Assembly (NCBI RefSeq): GCF_003977755.1
Contig: NZ_RQWN01000001.1
Coordinates: 1,517,855-1,581,854, forward strand
Length of the DNA: 64,000 nucleotides
Reading direction: 5' to 3'
DNA from: Haloterrigena salifodinae
GTDB lineage: Archaea; Halobacteriota; Halobacteria; Halobacteriales; Natrialbaceae
The notes under the pieces were generated by a model. That model ran no database searches, had not been told where the DNA came from, and saw only the letters and a program-made list of their open reading frames with translations. Positions 26,528-36,030 of this stretch are shown piece by piece; within the stretch, counting starts at the first letter, position 1, and the number at the start of each line of letters is the position of its first letter. Both the position numbers and the translations under genes were made by a program.

Positions 26528-28501
26528 TCAGTCGTCGGCGGGCGCGGCGCCGCTGCCGCCCTCGGCCTGTTCTTTCGTCCAGGCGAGCTTGCCGCCGGCC
26601 GCGAGGATGTCGCGTTCGCGCTCGGAGGCGTCGAGGGTAGCGGTGTACTCCTCGTCGCCGTTGACGCGGACCGTGAACTCCTCCTGACCGGAGGTGACGG
26701 CGTCGTAGACGTCGTCGACGATCTCGACCTCGTCGCCCTGGTCGATGTCGGCGTAGGTGTCCTCGTCGATCGTCAGCGGGACGATACCGAAGTTGAAGAG
26801 GTTCGCGCGGTGGATCCGGGCGAAGCTCTGTGCGAGGACGGCCTCGATACCGAGGTACATCGGACACATCGCGGCGTGCTCTCGCGAGGAGCCCTGACCG
26901 TAGTTCTCGCCGGCGACGAGGACGCCGCCGTCGGCCTCTCGAGCGCGCTCGGCGAACGTGTCGTCGACGCGCGAGAGGGTAAACTCGGAGAGCTTGTCGA
27001 TGTTCGACCGGTACATCAGGATGTCCTGGGTCGCCGGGATGATGTGGTCGGTCGTGATGTTGTCCTCCATCTTCAGGAGGGCCTCACCCGCGATGTCGGA
27101 GTCGAGCTGGTCCTTCAGCGGGACGTCGCCGATGTTCGGACCCTTGATGAGTTCGTCGTCGACAGCTTCGTTGGGACTGATGAGGTCCGTCTTGGAGCCG
27201 TCGTACTCGTCGGGGAGCTCGACGCCGGGGGCCTCGAGGTCGCCGAGTTCGTCGGCAAGGTTGCGCGGATCGACGATTTCGCCTTTGAGCGACGCAGCGG
27301 CGGCGACCTCCGGCGAGCAGAGGTAGACGTTGTCGTCTTCGATACCCGAACGACCTTCGAAGTTGCGGTTGAAGGTTCGCAGCGAGACGGAGTCCGAGGA
27401 GGGGACGTGACCGATGCCGATACAGGCACCACACGTCGCCTCAGAGAAGTTGACGCCGGCGGCCATCATCTCCGCGACCCAGCCCTCACGGGCGAGCATC
27501 TCGGAGGCCTGCTTGGAGCCGGGTGCGACGATCGTCTCGGTCTCCATCGAGGTCTCGCGACCCTCGAGCATTTTGGCGACGGGGAGGATGTCCTCGTAGC
27601 CGCCGTTCGTACAGGAGCCGACGATGACCTGCTCGACGGACTCGCCTTCGACTTCGCTGACGGGAACGACCTTGTCGGGCATCGAGGGCTGTGCGATCAG
27701 CGGCTCGAGGTCCGAAAGGTCGACGACGATCTCGTCGTCGTACTCGGCGTCGTCGTCGGGCTGGAGCTCCTCGTACTCGTCGCCGCGGCCGACGCGCTGG
27801 AGGTAGTCCTCGGTCTGCTCGTCGGTCGGGAAGATCGACGTCGTTGCGCCGAGTTCCGTCCCCATGTTGGTGATGGTCATCCGCTCGGGAGCGGTCAGGG
27901 TCTCGACGCCCGGACCGGTGTACTCGAGGATTTTGCCGACGCCGCCTTTCACGGAGAGACGACGGAGCAACTCGAGGATGACGTCCTTCGCGGTGGCCCA
28001 CTCGGGGAGTTCGCCCTCGAGGCGGACGTTGACGACTTCGGGCATCTCGATGTAGTACGGTGCGCCGCCCATGGCGACGGTGACGTCGATCCCGCCGGAT
28101 CCGATGGCGAGTTCGCCGAGACCGCCGGGCGTGGGCGTGTGGCTGTCCGAACCCAGCAGCGTCTTGCCGGGGGCCGCGAAGTTCTCGCGGTGGACGTTGT
28201 GGCAGATGCCGTTACCGGGGCGAGAGAAATATGCGCCGTAGGTACCGGCCGCAGAGCGGAGGAAACGGTGGTCGTCAGTATTCTTAAAGTCGAACTGGTA
28301 CGTCTGGTGGTCACAGTACTGAGCGGCGATCTCGGTCTGGACCTCGTCCAGTCCCATGGCTTCGAACTGGAGCCAGACCATCGTCCCGGTCGTGTCCTGT
28401 GTGAGCACTTGGTCGATCTCGATCCCGATCTCCTCGCCGGTCTCGAGTTCGCCCTCGACGAGGTGGTCGTCGAGAATCTTCTCGGTGAGAGTCTGTCCCA
28501 T
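26528..28501 (-). CDS. acn: Aconitate hydratase
   Basis: A 657-residue aconitase, the TCA-cycle enzyme that isomerises citrate to isocitrate. The three 4Fe-4S ligands are in VGSCTNGGYED and ATCGACIGIGH. Other blocks are LLGSDSHTPTPGGLGELAIGSGG, AMGGAPYYIEMP and the swivel domain with GENYGQGSSREHAAM. The shortish length and domain order match the archaeal/mitochondrial-like group rather than the 900-residue AcnA/AcnB types. The ATG at 28501 (MGQTLTEKIL) is preferred over one three codons earlier. It is monocistronic and its downstream end has a terminator-like hairpin. Confidence 0.95.
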   Translation of the reverse strand: MGQTLTEKILDDHLVEGELETGEEIGIEIDQVLTQDTTGTMVWLQFEAMGLDEVQTEIAAQYCDHQTYQFDFKNTDDHRFLRSAAGTYGAYFSRPGNGICHNVHRENFAAPGKTLLGSDSHTPTPGGLGELAIGSGGIDVTVAMGGAPYYIEMPEVVNVRLEGELPEWATAKDVILELLRRLSVKGGVGKILEYTGPGVETLTAPERMTITNMGTELGATTSIFPTDEQTEDYLQRVGRGDEYEELQPDDDAEYDDEIVVDLSDLEPLIAQPSMPDKVVPVSEVEGESVEQVIVGSCTNGGYEDILPVAKMLEGRETSMETETIVAPGSKQASEMLAREGWVAEMMAAGVNFSEATCGACIGIGHVPSSDSVSLRTFNRNFEGRSGIEDDNVYLCSPEVAAAASLKGEIVDPRNLADELGDLEAPGVELPDEYDGSKTDLISPNEAVDDELIKGPNIGDVPLKDQLDSDIAGEALLKMEDNITTDHIIPATQDILMYRSNIDKLSEFTLSRVDDTFAERAREADGGVLVAGENYGQGSSREHAAMCPMYLGIEAVLAQSFARIHRANLFNFGIVPLTIDEDTYADIDQGDEVEIVDDVYDAVTSGQEEFTVRVNGDEEYTATLDASERERDILAAGGKLAWTKEQAEGGSGAAPADD

Positions 28502-28742
28502 AGCACCCAAAACTCGGCTTTCCGTCGTGATAAATCCAGCGTGTTTCCACGAGCCAGCGCAGGGGTAAGAGAGGCAAACACGACAGTTTTCCCGTAATTA
28601 TTGCCGAGCAAGCGGACGGACGACGAAGGGTGCGCGGACGCGTCCGTCGGGGCCCGATACCGACCGGCATGGGACGCGTGGCCGTCCCGTACGGGCCGTC
28701 CCGAACGGTACGCTTTTCTCCGTCCCGAAGCGTCTGGAGTAC

Positions 28743-29225
28743 ATGTTCCGCTCCGGTACGTTCGTCGCCGAGCACGTCTCGCCGACGGCCGCCGATCAGA
28801 TCCAGCCCAACGGCGTCGACCTCACGCTGGACGTCGTCTTCGAACAGCTCGAGCCGGGTCGAATCGGCCGGGATGGCAAGCAAGTCGGCGATCGCGTCGC
28901 CCGTCCCCTCGAGGAACTCGAGCAGAAGGATCCCGACACCTACTACCTGCCGGAGGGCGCGTACGTCGCCCGCTATGGCGAGCGGATCGAAATTCCGGAG
29001 GGCCACATCGGCTTCGTCTATCCTCGCTCGTCGCTGATGCGTAACTCCTGTATGCTGAACACGGCCGTCTGGGACGCCGGCTACGAGGGCCGCGGCGAGG
29101 GCCTGTTACAGGTCCACCACGACGTCGAGATCGAACGCGGCGCCCGGATCGCCCAGCTGGTCCTCGCGGAAGCCGACCACGAGGGCGTCTACGACGGGAG
29201 TTATCAGGGCGAAGGCCTCGAGTGA
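28743..29225 (+). CDS. dCTP deaminase/dUTPase family protein
   Basis: The 160-residue protein belongs to the trimeric dUTPase/dCTP-deaminase fold. Family segments are IQPNGVDLTLD near the N-terminus, GFVYPRSSLMRNSCMLNTAVWDAGYEGRGEGLLQV in the centre (motifs 2 and 3, quoted as separate family blocks PRSSLMR and WDAGYEGRGE), and the C-terminal GSYQGEGLE. It lowers dUTP or converts dCTP to dUTP for dTMP synthesis and genome protection. Short haloarchaeal forms are usually annotated dUTP diphosphatase or Dcd; I cannot separate these from the sequence alone. Confidence 0.85.
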   Translation: MFRSGTFVAEHVSPTAADQIQPNGVDLTLDVVFEQLEPGRIGRDGKQVGDRVARPLEELEQKDPDTYYLPEGAYVARYGERIEIPEGHIGFVYPRSSLMRNSCMLNTAVWDAGYEGRGEGLLQVHHDVEIERGARIAQLVLAEADHEGVYDGSYQGEGLE

Positions 29226-29291
29226 ATCGATGGCGGCGGCGTGCCGGTTCGCGTATCCGTTTGTGACCATCCGTCTGAGGGAGTGGTACCG

Positions 29292-29846
29292 ATGATGGCG
29301 ACGACGCACGTGTTCGCGGGGCTCGCCGCCGTCGCCCCGGTCGCCTACCTGCTGCCGGAGCTGGCGACGCCGCTGGCCGTCGGGGCGATACTCGGCGGGC
29401 TCGCCCCCGATTTCGACCTCGTTTTCGACCACCGACGGACGTTTCACTTCCCGGTGGCGGGCGCCGCGGTCGCCGTTCTCGCGGTCGCCGTCGCCGTCGC
29501 CGTCCCCGGCTCGCTCACGGCCGCGCTCGCTGCCTTCGCCGTCGCCGCGTGGCTCCACGCGGTCAGTGACGCCGCCGGCAGCGGTCCCGAGATGGACCCG
29601 TGGAACCACCGACACGACCGGGCCGTCTACGACCACGTCCGCGGCCGGTGGCTCCGACCGCGGCGCTGGATCCGGTACGACGGCGCCCCAGAGGACGCTG
29701 CGCTCGCCACTATCCTCGCAATTCCTGCGCTGGCGGTCTTCGACGGGCCGATCACTGTCATCGTTCTCGTCGGCGTCGTCCTCTCGATCGTCTACGCGCT
29801 CCTCCGGCGACGGCTGGTCGCGTGGCTCCCCGACTGGCTCGAGTGA
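29292..29846 (+). CDS. YdjM/DUF457-like membrane-bound metal-dependent hydrolase
   Basis: The 184-residue membrane protein has the family pattern THVFAGLA near the start, GGLAPDFDL on the first loop, and WLHAVSDAAGSG in the middle, which carry the His/Asp residues supposed to bind metal. About four membrane helices are visible, including a Val/Ala-rich one near residue 60. The family includes LexA-regulated YdjM of E. coli, with unclear activity. The second of two consecutive ATG codons, or the one at 29292, may be the start. Confidence 0.75.
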   Translation: MMATTHVFAGLAAVAPVAYLLPELATPLAVGAILGGLAPDFDLVFDHRRTFHFPVAGAAVAVLAVAVAVAVPGSLTAALAAFAVAAWLHAVSDAAGSGPEMDPWNHRHDRAVYDHVRGRWLRPRRWIRYDGAPEDAALATILAIPALAVFDGPITVIVLVGVVLSIVYALLRRRLVAWLPDWLE

Positions 29847-29925
29847 CAGGACTCGTCGCCCGAGTCGACGTCGCGTTCGGCCGCGAGTCGGAACGCTGAT
29901 ACTCCATCCCTCCGAGGCAGTCGGT

Positions 29926-30390
29926 ATGGTTGATGCGTTCCTCGCCCAGACAATTCACCTGATCTTCGCCGGGATCTGGGCCGGCAGCGTCTTTTACGTC
30001 GCGTTCGTCGTGTTGCCCCTTGCGCGGGACGGCGCGTTCAACACGACCAAGCCCCTCGAGGCGATCTCCGGGAAACTGACCACTATCTCGCGCGTGAGCG
30101 CCCTCGTTTTGCTGCTCTCCGGCGGCCACCTCGCCGGCCAGCGCTACACGACGGCACGGCTCTTCGAGACGACCAACGGTCACCTGGTGCTCGGAATGGT
30201 GGTCCTCTGGGCGCTTCTGGCCGGTCTCGTCGAGATCGGAGCGAAGCGACTCGAGACGGGACTCAACGGGAAGAAACTCCGCGAGCCGGCGGCCAACGCG
30301 CTTCCCGTATACCGGGCGGGGGCGGTCGTCGCCGTCGGATTGCTCGTCGTCGGCGGCGCGATCACGTCCAACGCCGCGGCGCTTCTCTGA
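29926..30390 (+). CDS. CopD/DUF4149-like four-helix membrane protein
   Basis: A 154-residue protein with about four membrane helices. The first begins AQTIHLIFAGIWAGSVFYVAFVV, where the HLxxxxxWxG pattern is shared with CopD-type copper-resistance proteins and DUF4149 proteins. A second pattern, SRVSALVLLLSGGHLAGQRY, fits the next helix pair. It may bind heme or copper through the conserved histidines; this is inference. Same strand as the YdjM-like gene but 79 bases apart. Confidence 0.65.
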   Translation: MVDAFLAQTIHLIFAGIWAGSVFYVAFVVLPLARDGAFNTTKPLEAISGKLTTISRVSALVLLLSGGHLAGQRYTTARLFETTNGHLVLGMVVLWALLAGLVEIGAKRLETGLNGKKLREPAANALPVYRAGAVVAVGLLVVGGAITSNAAALL

Positions 30391-30514
30391 AGTCCGTCGA
30401 ACGGCGACCGTCAACCGAACGGGACAGTTTGCGCCGCAATCCTGTCGTTCGGACGCCAACGAAAGCCGGACATTCTTGCGAAAGATACTTAATCAGTTAC
30501 TGTAAGGTACTCCC

Positions 30515-30952
30515 ATGATGATCAGGGGCAAAGAAATGGCGCTGTCGTTGCTGGCGGTCGGAACGGCCGCAGTCGCCGGATACGCACTTCGCTCGGGTCA
30601 GCGCACCGATTCGCCGTCGCGATCGAAAGCGAACCTCGGCGCACGAATCATCGGCCGCAACGAGGTTCCCGACGGCGCGACCGTCGTTGACAGCACCTCC
30701 CAGCGACTGGGCAAGATTCCAGGCGCGCGACGCGCCATCGGCCGCGCGGTCCGCAACGACGCGCGCGAGGAATGGGAACACGTGACGATCGACCGGGACG
30801 GCGCCTGGTCCGTCGTCGATACCGTCCGCGGCTCGCTGCCCTACTACAGCGGCTCCGGCGGAGAGTACAACGGCGTCTACGTCCGCCACAACGAACGCAT
30901 TGTCGTCCTCGACGCGATCGGCTGGGCCCGACTCGAGAAGCCGCTGCACTGA
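30515..30952 (+). CDS. Haloarchaeal protein with N-terminal membrane helix, unknown function
   Basis: This 145-residue protein has one N-terminal hydrophobic helix (about residues 9-24, ALSLLAVGTAAVAGYAL), then a basic and glycine-rich stretch, and a compact domain with EEWEHVTIDRDGAWSVVDTVRG and YNGVYVRHNERIVVLDAIGW. It is less acidic than most neighbours. An AT-rich TACTTAATCA element about 25-35 bases upstream of the ATG fits a leaderless promoter. No family recognised. Confidence 0.65.
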   Translation: MMIRGKEMALSLLAVGTAAVAGYALRSGQRTDSPSRSKANLGARIIGRNEVPDGATVVDSTSQRLGKIPGARRAIGRAVRNDAREEWEHVTIDRDGAWSVVDTVRGSLPYYSGSGGEYNGVYVRHNERIVVLDAIGWARLEKPLH

Positions 30953-31247
30953 TCGGCCGGCTGACTCGGGTCACTACACCGGTTGCGAGCGAAACGGTAC
31001 GCTAGCGGTACGTTGCAGTTCGTTCCTTCTCCGCCGACAGCGTCGGGTAACGATATCAGCGGTCGTACAGAGGCGGTGCCAGCGCGCTTCCATCGAGAGC
31101 GACGCTACGTCGCGCGCTCGAGTGAGTGATCGAACGGGAGAACGCGATCGAACAGGCCGTCGAAACGCGCACGAGTCGACGCGCCGGGAAGACGCTACAG
31201 CCCGCGAAATCACAACCACTACCTCGCAGCCCCGCCGAGTGGTCTCC

Positions 31248-32147
31248 ATGCAACTGGGCGTAATCGGACTCGGACGCATGGGACAGATCGTCGTCGACCG
31301 CAGCCTCGAGGCCGGCCACGACGTCGTCGCCTTCGACCTCGACGCAGAGGCCGTCGCGACGGCCGCCGACGCCGGCGCCGAGCCGGCGGAGTCGATCGCC
31401 GACCTCACCGACCGACTCGGCGAGGAGAAGCGCATCTGGCTGATGGTGCCCGCCGGGGAGGCCGTCGACGCGACCCTCGAGGAACTCGAGAGCCACCTCG
31501 ACGGCGACGACGTCGTTGTCGACGGCGGCAACTCCTACTTCGAGGACTCCGTGCGCCGCGCGGAGTCCTGTCCCGCGGCGTATCTGGACTGTGGCACCTC
31601 CGGCGGCCCCGCGGGCGCGGAACTTGGCTTCTCGCTGATGATCGGCGGCCCCGAGTGGGCCTACGACGAACTGACGCCCGTCTTCGACGCGGTCGCGACC
31701 GGGCCCGACGGCCACGAGCACATGGGACCCGCCGGCTCGGGTCACTACGTGAAGATGATCCACAACGGCGTCGAGTACGCCCTAATGCAGACGTACGGCG
31801 AGGGCTTCGAGTTGCTCCACGAGGGCCGCTACGATCTGGACCTCGAGTCGGTCGCGTCGGTCTGGAACAACGGCGCCGTCATCCGGTCGTGGCTGCTCGA
31901 GCTCTGCGAAGAAGCGTTCCGCGAAGAGGGCAATAGCCTCGGAACCGTCGCCGACCGCGTCGAAGGCGGCTCGACCGGCACCTGGACCGTCCAGGAGGCC
32001 TTAGAACAGGAGGTGCCGCTTCCCCTGATCTACACGGCGCTCTCCGAACGGTTCGGGTCGCGGGCCGACGACGGTCGCTTCTCGCGGCGCCTCGCGAACC
32101 GGCTCCGGTACGGGTTCGGCCGCCACGAGGTCCCGCGACGCGAGTAA
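31248..32147 (+). CDS. gnd: 6-phosphogluconate dehydrogenase, short (decarboxylating, NAD type)
   Basis: The 299-residue enzyme oxidises and decarboxylates 6-phosphogluconate to ribulose 5-phosphate. Seen in order: the Rossmann motif GVIGLGRMGQ at residues 4-13, VDGGNSYFEDS, the substrate loop DCGTSGGPAGAELG, and the catalytic KMIHNGVEYA. It lacks the long C-terminal helical part of 470-residue classical enzymes and matches the short GndA/YqeC-type used by haloarchaea in the oxidative pentose phosphate route. The ATG at 31248 starts exactly at the Rossmann strand; upstream in-frame sequence is arginine-rich and was rejected. Confidence 0.92.
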   Translation: MQLGVIGLGRMGQIVVDRSLEAGHDVVAFDLDAEAVATAADAGAEPAESIADLTDRLGEEKRIWLMVPAGEAVDATLEELESHLDGDDVVVDGGNSYFEDSVRRAESCPAAYLDCGTSGGPAGAELGFSLMIGGPEWAYDELTPVFDAVATGPDGHEHMGPAGSGHYVKMIHNGVEYALMQTYGEGFELLHEGRYDLDLESVASVWNNGAVIRSWLLELCEEAFREEGNSLGTVADRVEGGSTGTWTVQEALEQEVPLPLIYTALSERFGSRADDGRFSRRLANRLRYGFGRHEVPRRE

Positions 32148-32339
32148 GGCAATCGGACGAACGTGGTAACCGGACGGTCGACTCGACGACGCAATTCGAC
32201 CGTCGCTGACGGTTCGCGCGATTGAGGACGTCCAGCAACGGTCATAACGTGCCGTCTTGTCGAACTGTGATTTTGCCTGGCCCACGCAGTGCGAAAAATT
32301 GAGTCATTTTCTTTACTCCCGGTCTCAACAGAAACAGTC

Positions 32340-32639
32340 ATGAACTCTCAGAACCCGACAGCGGTTCCGGCAGCAGACGAAGATCTGAGTATGGCCGTCA
32401 TCGAACTCGTCGCCGACGCCTCCGGAATCGATCCGGTCGAACTCGATCCGCTCTACAACGTTATCGATCCCGAAGTCATCGACACTCTCTCCTCAAGTTC
32501 CGGATTCTCGTCCCTCGAGTTCGAGTACGCCGGTCACACCGTCGTCGTCGATGGCACGGGCAAGGAAATCGAAATCTCGCTCGAACCCGTCACGATCGGC
32601 TCCGATCGATCCTCCGGCGTTTCCGGTCCCTCCCTGTAG
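32340..32639 (+). CDS. HalOD1 output-domain protein
   Basis: A 99-residue stand-alone HalOD1 domain. It has the family features MAVIELVADASGIDPVELDPLYNVIDPEVIDTL (quoted loosely: ASGIDPVEL, PLYNVIDPE), then a strand pair around FEYAGHTVVV and a final EISLEPV strand. HalOD1 is a haloarchaea-specific domain also found at the end of signalling proteins, thought to be an output module. The ATG at 32340 is preferred over an upstream frame extension. No partner is adjacent. Confidence 0.85.
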   Translation: MNSQNPTAVPAADEDLSMAVIELVADASGIDPVELDPLYNVIDPEVIDTLSSSSGFSSLEFEYAGHTVVVDGTGKEIEISLEPVTIGSDRSSGVSGPSL

Positions 32640-32757
32640 GCTGTTTTCGCGGTCGGAGACCGACGTTCGGTCGACGGCCAGTCGCTACGTTCGACCCGTC
32701 CGTTCTCGAGAGAGTCCAGACCGTTTATCTCTCGTGGGGCCGACCGATAGCGCGTGG

Positions 32758-34248
32758 ATGGGTGAAGACAAACTGAACATCACCGTTCGGTTCTTCGACG
32801 GTGCGGGGAACTACACGGCCGTCCTCGAGGAGTGCTGTCACTACGTGCTCACCGAGGAGCCGGCGCTGCCGGCGCTGCTCGAGTGGGTAAAAGCCAACAC
32901 GCGGGCGACCAGCGACGAGGGAATCACCGACCGACTGCGGTTTCTCGAACGGATCGGGTTGCTTGTACTCGAGGAAGAACGGGTCCGACTCACCGACCGG
33001 GGCGTCCGGTGGGTCGCGGAGTCGGACCCCGAGATCCTGTTCGAGGCGCTCGTCGAGAACGTCCACGGGTTCGAGACGCTCCTCGAGGCGCTGCTCGACG
33101 GGCCGAAGACGGATGCCGAACTCGGCGCGGCGATCGCAGCCGACCATTCGGAGGTCGAGTGGACCGACCCCTCCGGTCCCGCACAGCACCGTGGCTGGCT
33201 GCAGAGTCTTGGCTACGTCGAGCGATCGGACGACCTGAACTCGCTGACCGAAAGCGGCGAGCGACTGGCGAGACGGGTCGCGTCCGGGCTTCCGGCGCTC
33301 GAGCGCGGAACCGAGTACTCGCAGTCGGAACTCGAGGCGGCGTTCGACACGAGTTTCGGCTCCTACATCAAGGGGATCAACCCGCGGACGGACGGCGACG
33401 GAGACCTGGCGTACATCATCCTGAAGGCTCGCGAGGACGGCCCGTACGGGGACGACCTCGAGGGCGAGCGGTTCACCTACATCGGGGAGGGCGTCCCCTC
33501 AAAAGGTGACCAGCACTTGACGCCCGCGAACGGGGCCCTGGTCGACCACGCCGAAGGGGCCGTCGTGCCGGTTTACTTCTTCTACCAGCCGGCGGACGCG
33601 GACCGGCTCCGGTATGAGGGGTTGGTCGACGTCGTCGACGCCGAGTATGTGGCCGACGCCGACGGCGATCGACTGGTCTACCGGTTCACGCTGGAACGAC
33701 TCGAAATCGACGACCCGGCCGAATTCGCAGCGCTCGCCGACTCGGTGGTCGGCGACGGCACCGAAACCGGTAGCGTGTCGACCGAAACCGACGCCGGCGG
33801 TGGAGGAAATGCAGACGAACCCGCGCTCACGGCCGACGATGAGGCGTTCACCGCGACGCAGCGGCGCGTCCGCTCGAGCGCCTTCGCGAAACGAGTTACA
33901 ACCGCCTACGACCGGCGCTGTGCGATCTGCGGCGCGTCCCGCGAGTCGCCCGCCGGAACCGTCGACATCGAAGCCGCCCACATCTACCCGAAGAAGGAGA
34001 ACGGACGCGATACCGTCCGGAACGGCCTCGCGCTCTGCCGGCTTCACCACTGGGCGTTCGACGTCGGGTGGCTCGCGGTGACCGACGACTACCGCGTGTT
34101 GGTCGCCGACCGTCCCGACCTCGAGGGGTACGAGGAGTTCGCGCGACTCGAGGGCGAGGAACTAACGCTCCCCGACGAAACGGAGCATCGGCCGCACGCG
34201 ACGTTCTTGGCCGCCCATCGAGAGCGACACGGATTCGAATCGACGTAG
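32758..34248 (+). CDS. Modification-dependent restriction-like nuclease: winged helix, SRA-like and HNH domains
   Basis: The 496-residue protein begins with a helical/winged-helix region (about residues 30-190, with two wHTH-like units ending in LTDRGVRWV and LTESGERLARRV). Next comes an SRA/YDG-like domain (about 195-330) with YIGEGVPSKGDQHLTPANGAL and VVPVYFFYQP, close to the pattern of ScoMcrA-type modified-DNA readers. An acidic linker leads to an HNH nuclease (about 375-440): RRCAICGAS, VDIEAAHIYPKKE and NGLALCRLHHWAFD. This order suggests cutting of DNA with modified bases. It is close to a PD-(D/E)XK-like gene, so the pair may be a defence patch. Confidence 0.83.
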   Translation: MGEDKLNITVRFFDGAGNYTAVLEECCHYVLTEEPALPALLEWVKANTRATSDEGITDRLRFLERIGLLVLEEERVRLTDRGVRWVAESDPEILFEALVENVHGFETLLEALLDGPKTDAELGAAIAADHSEVEWTDPSGPAQHRGWLQSLGYVERSDDLNSLTESGERLARRVASGLPALERGTEYSQSELEAAFDTSFGSYIKGINPRTDGDGDLAYIILKAREDGPYGDDLEGERFTYIGEGVPSKGDQHLTPANGALVDHAEGAVVPVYFFYQPADADRLRYEGLVDVVDAEYVADADGDRLVYRFTLERLEIDDPAEFAALADSVVGDGTETGSVSTETDAGGGGNADEPALTADDEAFTATQRRVRSSAFAKRVTTAYDRRCAICGASRESPAGTVDIEAAHIYPKKENGRDTVRNGLALCRLHHWAFDVGWLAVTDDYRVLVADRPDLEGYEEFARLEGEELTLPDETEHRPHATFLAAHRERHGFEST

Positions 34249-34275
34249 GACCGCCGGCAGGATACTCTTCCGCGC

Positions 34276-34629
34276 TCAGTACCCGTCTCGAACCTTGTCG
34301 ATCTGACACCGGATGCAGAGATCGTCGGGAAAACAGGAGACGCTGTCGTGCGGACAGTCGTGCGCTTCGACCTGCACCGACTGCCGGCGTTTCTCCCGTC
34401 GCCAGACGCTCTCCCAGTCGTCGATGTCCATGTCTGCGGAGGTGAACACGACGGAGCCGTCGCCGGCGACGATCTTCGCCGCCGTGACCGCGTGCTGGCG
34501 TTCCTTGACGCGGTCGATCGCGTCCTCGTAGGACGAACAGCGGATCTCCTCGGTTCCCGACCGGTCGTCTAAGAGCCGCACCGTGATCGAGCCGTCGTAC
34601 TCCTCCGTCGGCTCCAGCCCGTGGGTCAT
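34276..34629 (-). CDS. Small Cys-rich haloarchaeal protein
   Basis: A 117-residue acidic protein with a beta-rich first half (ITVRLLDDRSGTEEIRCSSYEDAIDRVKERQ) and four cysteines at the end, in CPHDSVSC and CIRCQ, which look like a zinc-binding site. It is convergent with the SRA-HNH nuclease gene and upstream of the nuclease-like gene on the same strand orientation. No named family; its place between two nuclease genes could mean an accessory role, which is only a guess. Confidence 0.7.
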   Translation of the reverse strand: MTHGLEPTEEYDGSITVRLLDDRSGTEEIRCSSYEDAIDRVKERQHAVTAAKIVAGDGSVVFTSADMDIDDWESVWRREKRRQSVQVEAHDCPHDSVSCFPDDLCIRCQIDKVRDGY

Positions 34630-34681
34630 GATTGATACTATCCGAACGGGGTGAAAAATGGCGGGGAAGGACCCCTCGCGT

Positions 34682-35929
34682 TTAGACCGGTTCGCGAAGC
34701 GCCCAGACGTCGTCGCGGGGCTCGAGGCGATGCGGTTCGGCGCCGCGTTCGGTCAGGATCCCAGTGTGGTACAGCATCGCTTTCAGCTGGAAGACGGTCG
34801 GCGCGTGGTAGACGGTGCCGTCCGCGAGCGCCTCGCGTCGCAACTTGCCGTCCTCGGTCAGCGCCCGCCGGCGAACGTCGTCGTCCCCGCGGAGGAACAG
34901 CTCCACCGCGAACGTCGGCTGCACTTCGTGCAGGTATGTGAGGAAATCGACGAGCGACGGCTCGGGTTGCCAATCGTCGTGCATGGCCTGGAGTTCCGCG
35001 ACGAGCAACTCGGTCGCCGGATACTCGAAGACGACGCGGCGAGCGAGTTGCCCCCAGTCGGGCGCGAGGTCGACGAACCGTTTTCGCGATCGGTACCAGT
35101 CCTCGAACTCCGCGAGGGCTGCCTCCACGGAGCCACACCGTCCCGTCGCGAATCGCACCACCTCCTGACCGAGCGAGGTTAGTTCGACGCCACGCGGCCC
35201 GTCCTCGATCAGTCCCAGGAACGCGGCTCCCTGTCTGGCGCTGTCGACGGCGCCGACGACCTCGTACTCCGACAGCAGGGTCGCCGTGTCGCCGTCGGCG
35301 TAGTGGGCCAGCGGATAGCCAAGGTAGTTCTTCGGATGGTTCAACCCGAACGACTTGTTCGCTATGCCCTGCGCGCCGGCCTGGAACCGCAGCGCCGTCG
35401 CCTCGCTCGAGGTCCGATTACCGACGATTCGGGGCACCTCAAGTGCCTCGACGTCGCCAGCGGCGTCGACGCCAAGCACGCCGACGTTCAGCTCCCGGGC
35501 CAGCGTCCGATCGGTTTCCGAGATCGCCGCCGCCGGCGCCGCGAGGTACGCCGCGTTGGCCTCGTGGAGTCGATCGTAGGCCTGTACGATGCCGCGTTGC
35601 GTGTCCACGCCGCCGCTGGCGTACCCCTTCGCCTCGATGGCGATCAGCGGCGGTTCCTCGCCCAGCCGTTCGACCGCGAGCAGGTCCGACTCGAGGTCGC
35701 GAACGCCCACGAGATCCGGGTAGCCGCCGCCGATCCGCACGTGGTTGAACGGCGCCAACCGGTCCCGGATCGCCGGCTCGATGGGGCGGCCGGGCAGCCA
35801 CTCGTCCTGCGAGAACTGCGTGTCGGCCACGACGTACGAGCGCTCCGCGCCGCCCTCGGTCGGAAAGAGCCGCCGCTTGGTGTGGGCCAGCACCTGCGGT
35901 TCGGAGAGGGATCCGGCCGCGCTACTCAT
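34682..35929 (-). CDS. PD-(D/E)XK nuclease-like protein with C-terminal helical/winged region
   Basis: The 415-residue protein has a nuclease-like N-terminal domain: GGGYPDLVGVRDLESDLLAV contains the first acidic residues, and PPLIAIEAKGYA, about 25 residues on, the ExK pair, followed by helix GIVQAYDRL. This is the PD-(D/E)XK layout. The middle (about residues 180-260) looks like a winged helix, EYEVVGAVDSARQGAAFLGLIEDGPRGVELT, and the remainder is helical. The family is widespread in haloarchaea without a characterised member. With the SRA-HNH nuclease at 32.8 kb it may belong to genome defence or repair. Confidence 0.68.
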   Translation of the reverse strand: MSSAAGSLSEPQVLAHTKRRLFPTEGGAERSYVVADTQFSQDEWLPGRPIEPAIRDRLAPFNHVRIGGGYPDLVGVRDLESDLLAVERLGEEPPLIAIEAKGYASGGVDTQRGIVQAYDRLHEANAAYLAAPAAAISETDRTLARELNVGVLGVDAAGDVEALEVPRIVGNRTSSEATALRFQAGAQGIANKSFGLNHPKNYLGYPLAHYADGDTATLLSEYEVVGAVDSARQGAAFLGLIEDGPRGVELTSLGQEVVRFATGRCGSVEAALAEFEDWYRSRKRFVDLAPDWGQLARRVVFEYPATELLVAELQAMHDDWQPEPSLVDFLTYLHEVQPTFAVELFLRGDDDVRRRALTEDGKLRREALADGTVYHAPTVFQLKAMLYHTGILTERGAEPHRLEPRDDVWALREPV

Positions 35930-36030
35930 GGATCACGATTCGTCACTGCCGTCAATAATGTTCCGGCGGAGCGACTGGTCGACAGCCGCGATGGTACTGC
36001 CGACTCGGGGATCCACCGCCGGGCGGGGCT

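Noticed and set aside
26438-28597. 719-codon plus-strand frame opposite aconitase
   Set aside because: It mirrors the aconitase gene; the Val/Asp/Leu-rich product with no motif is typical of antisense frames in GC-rich DNA.
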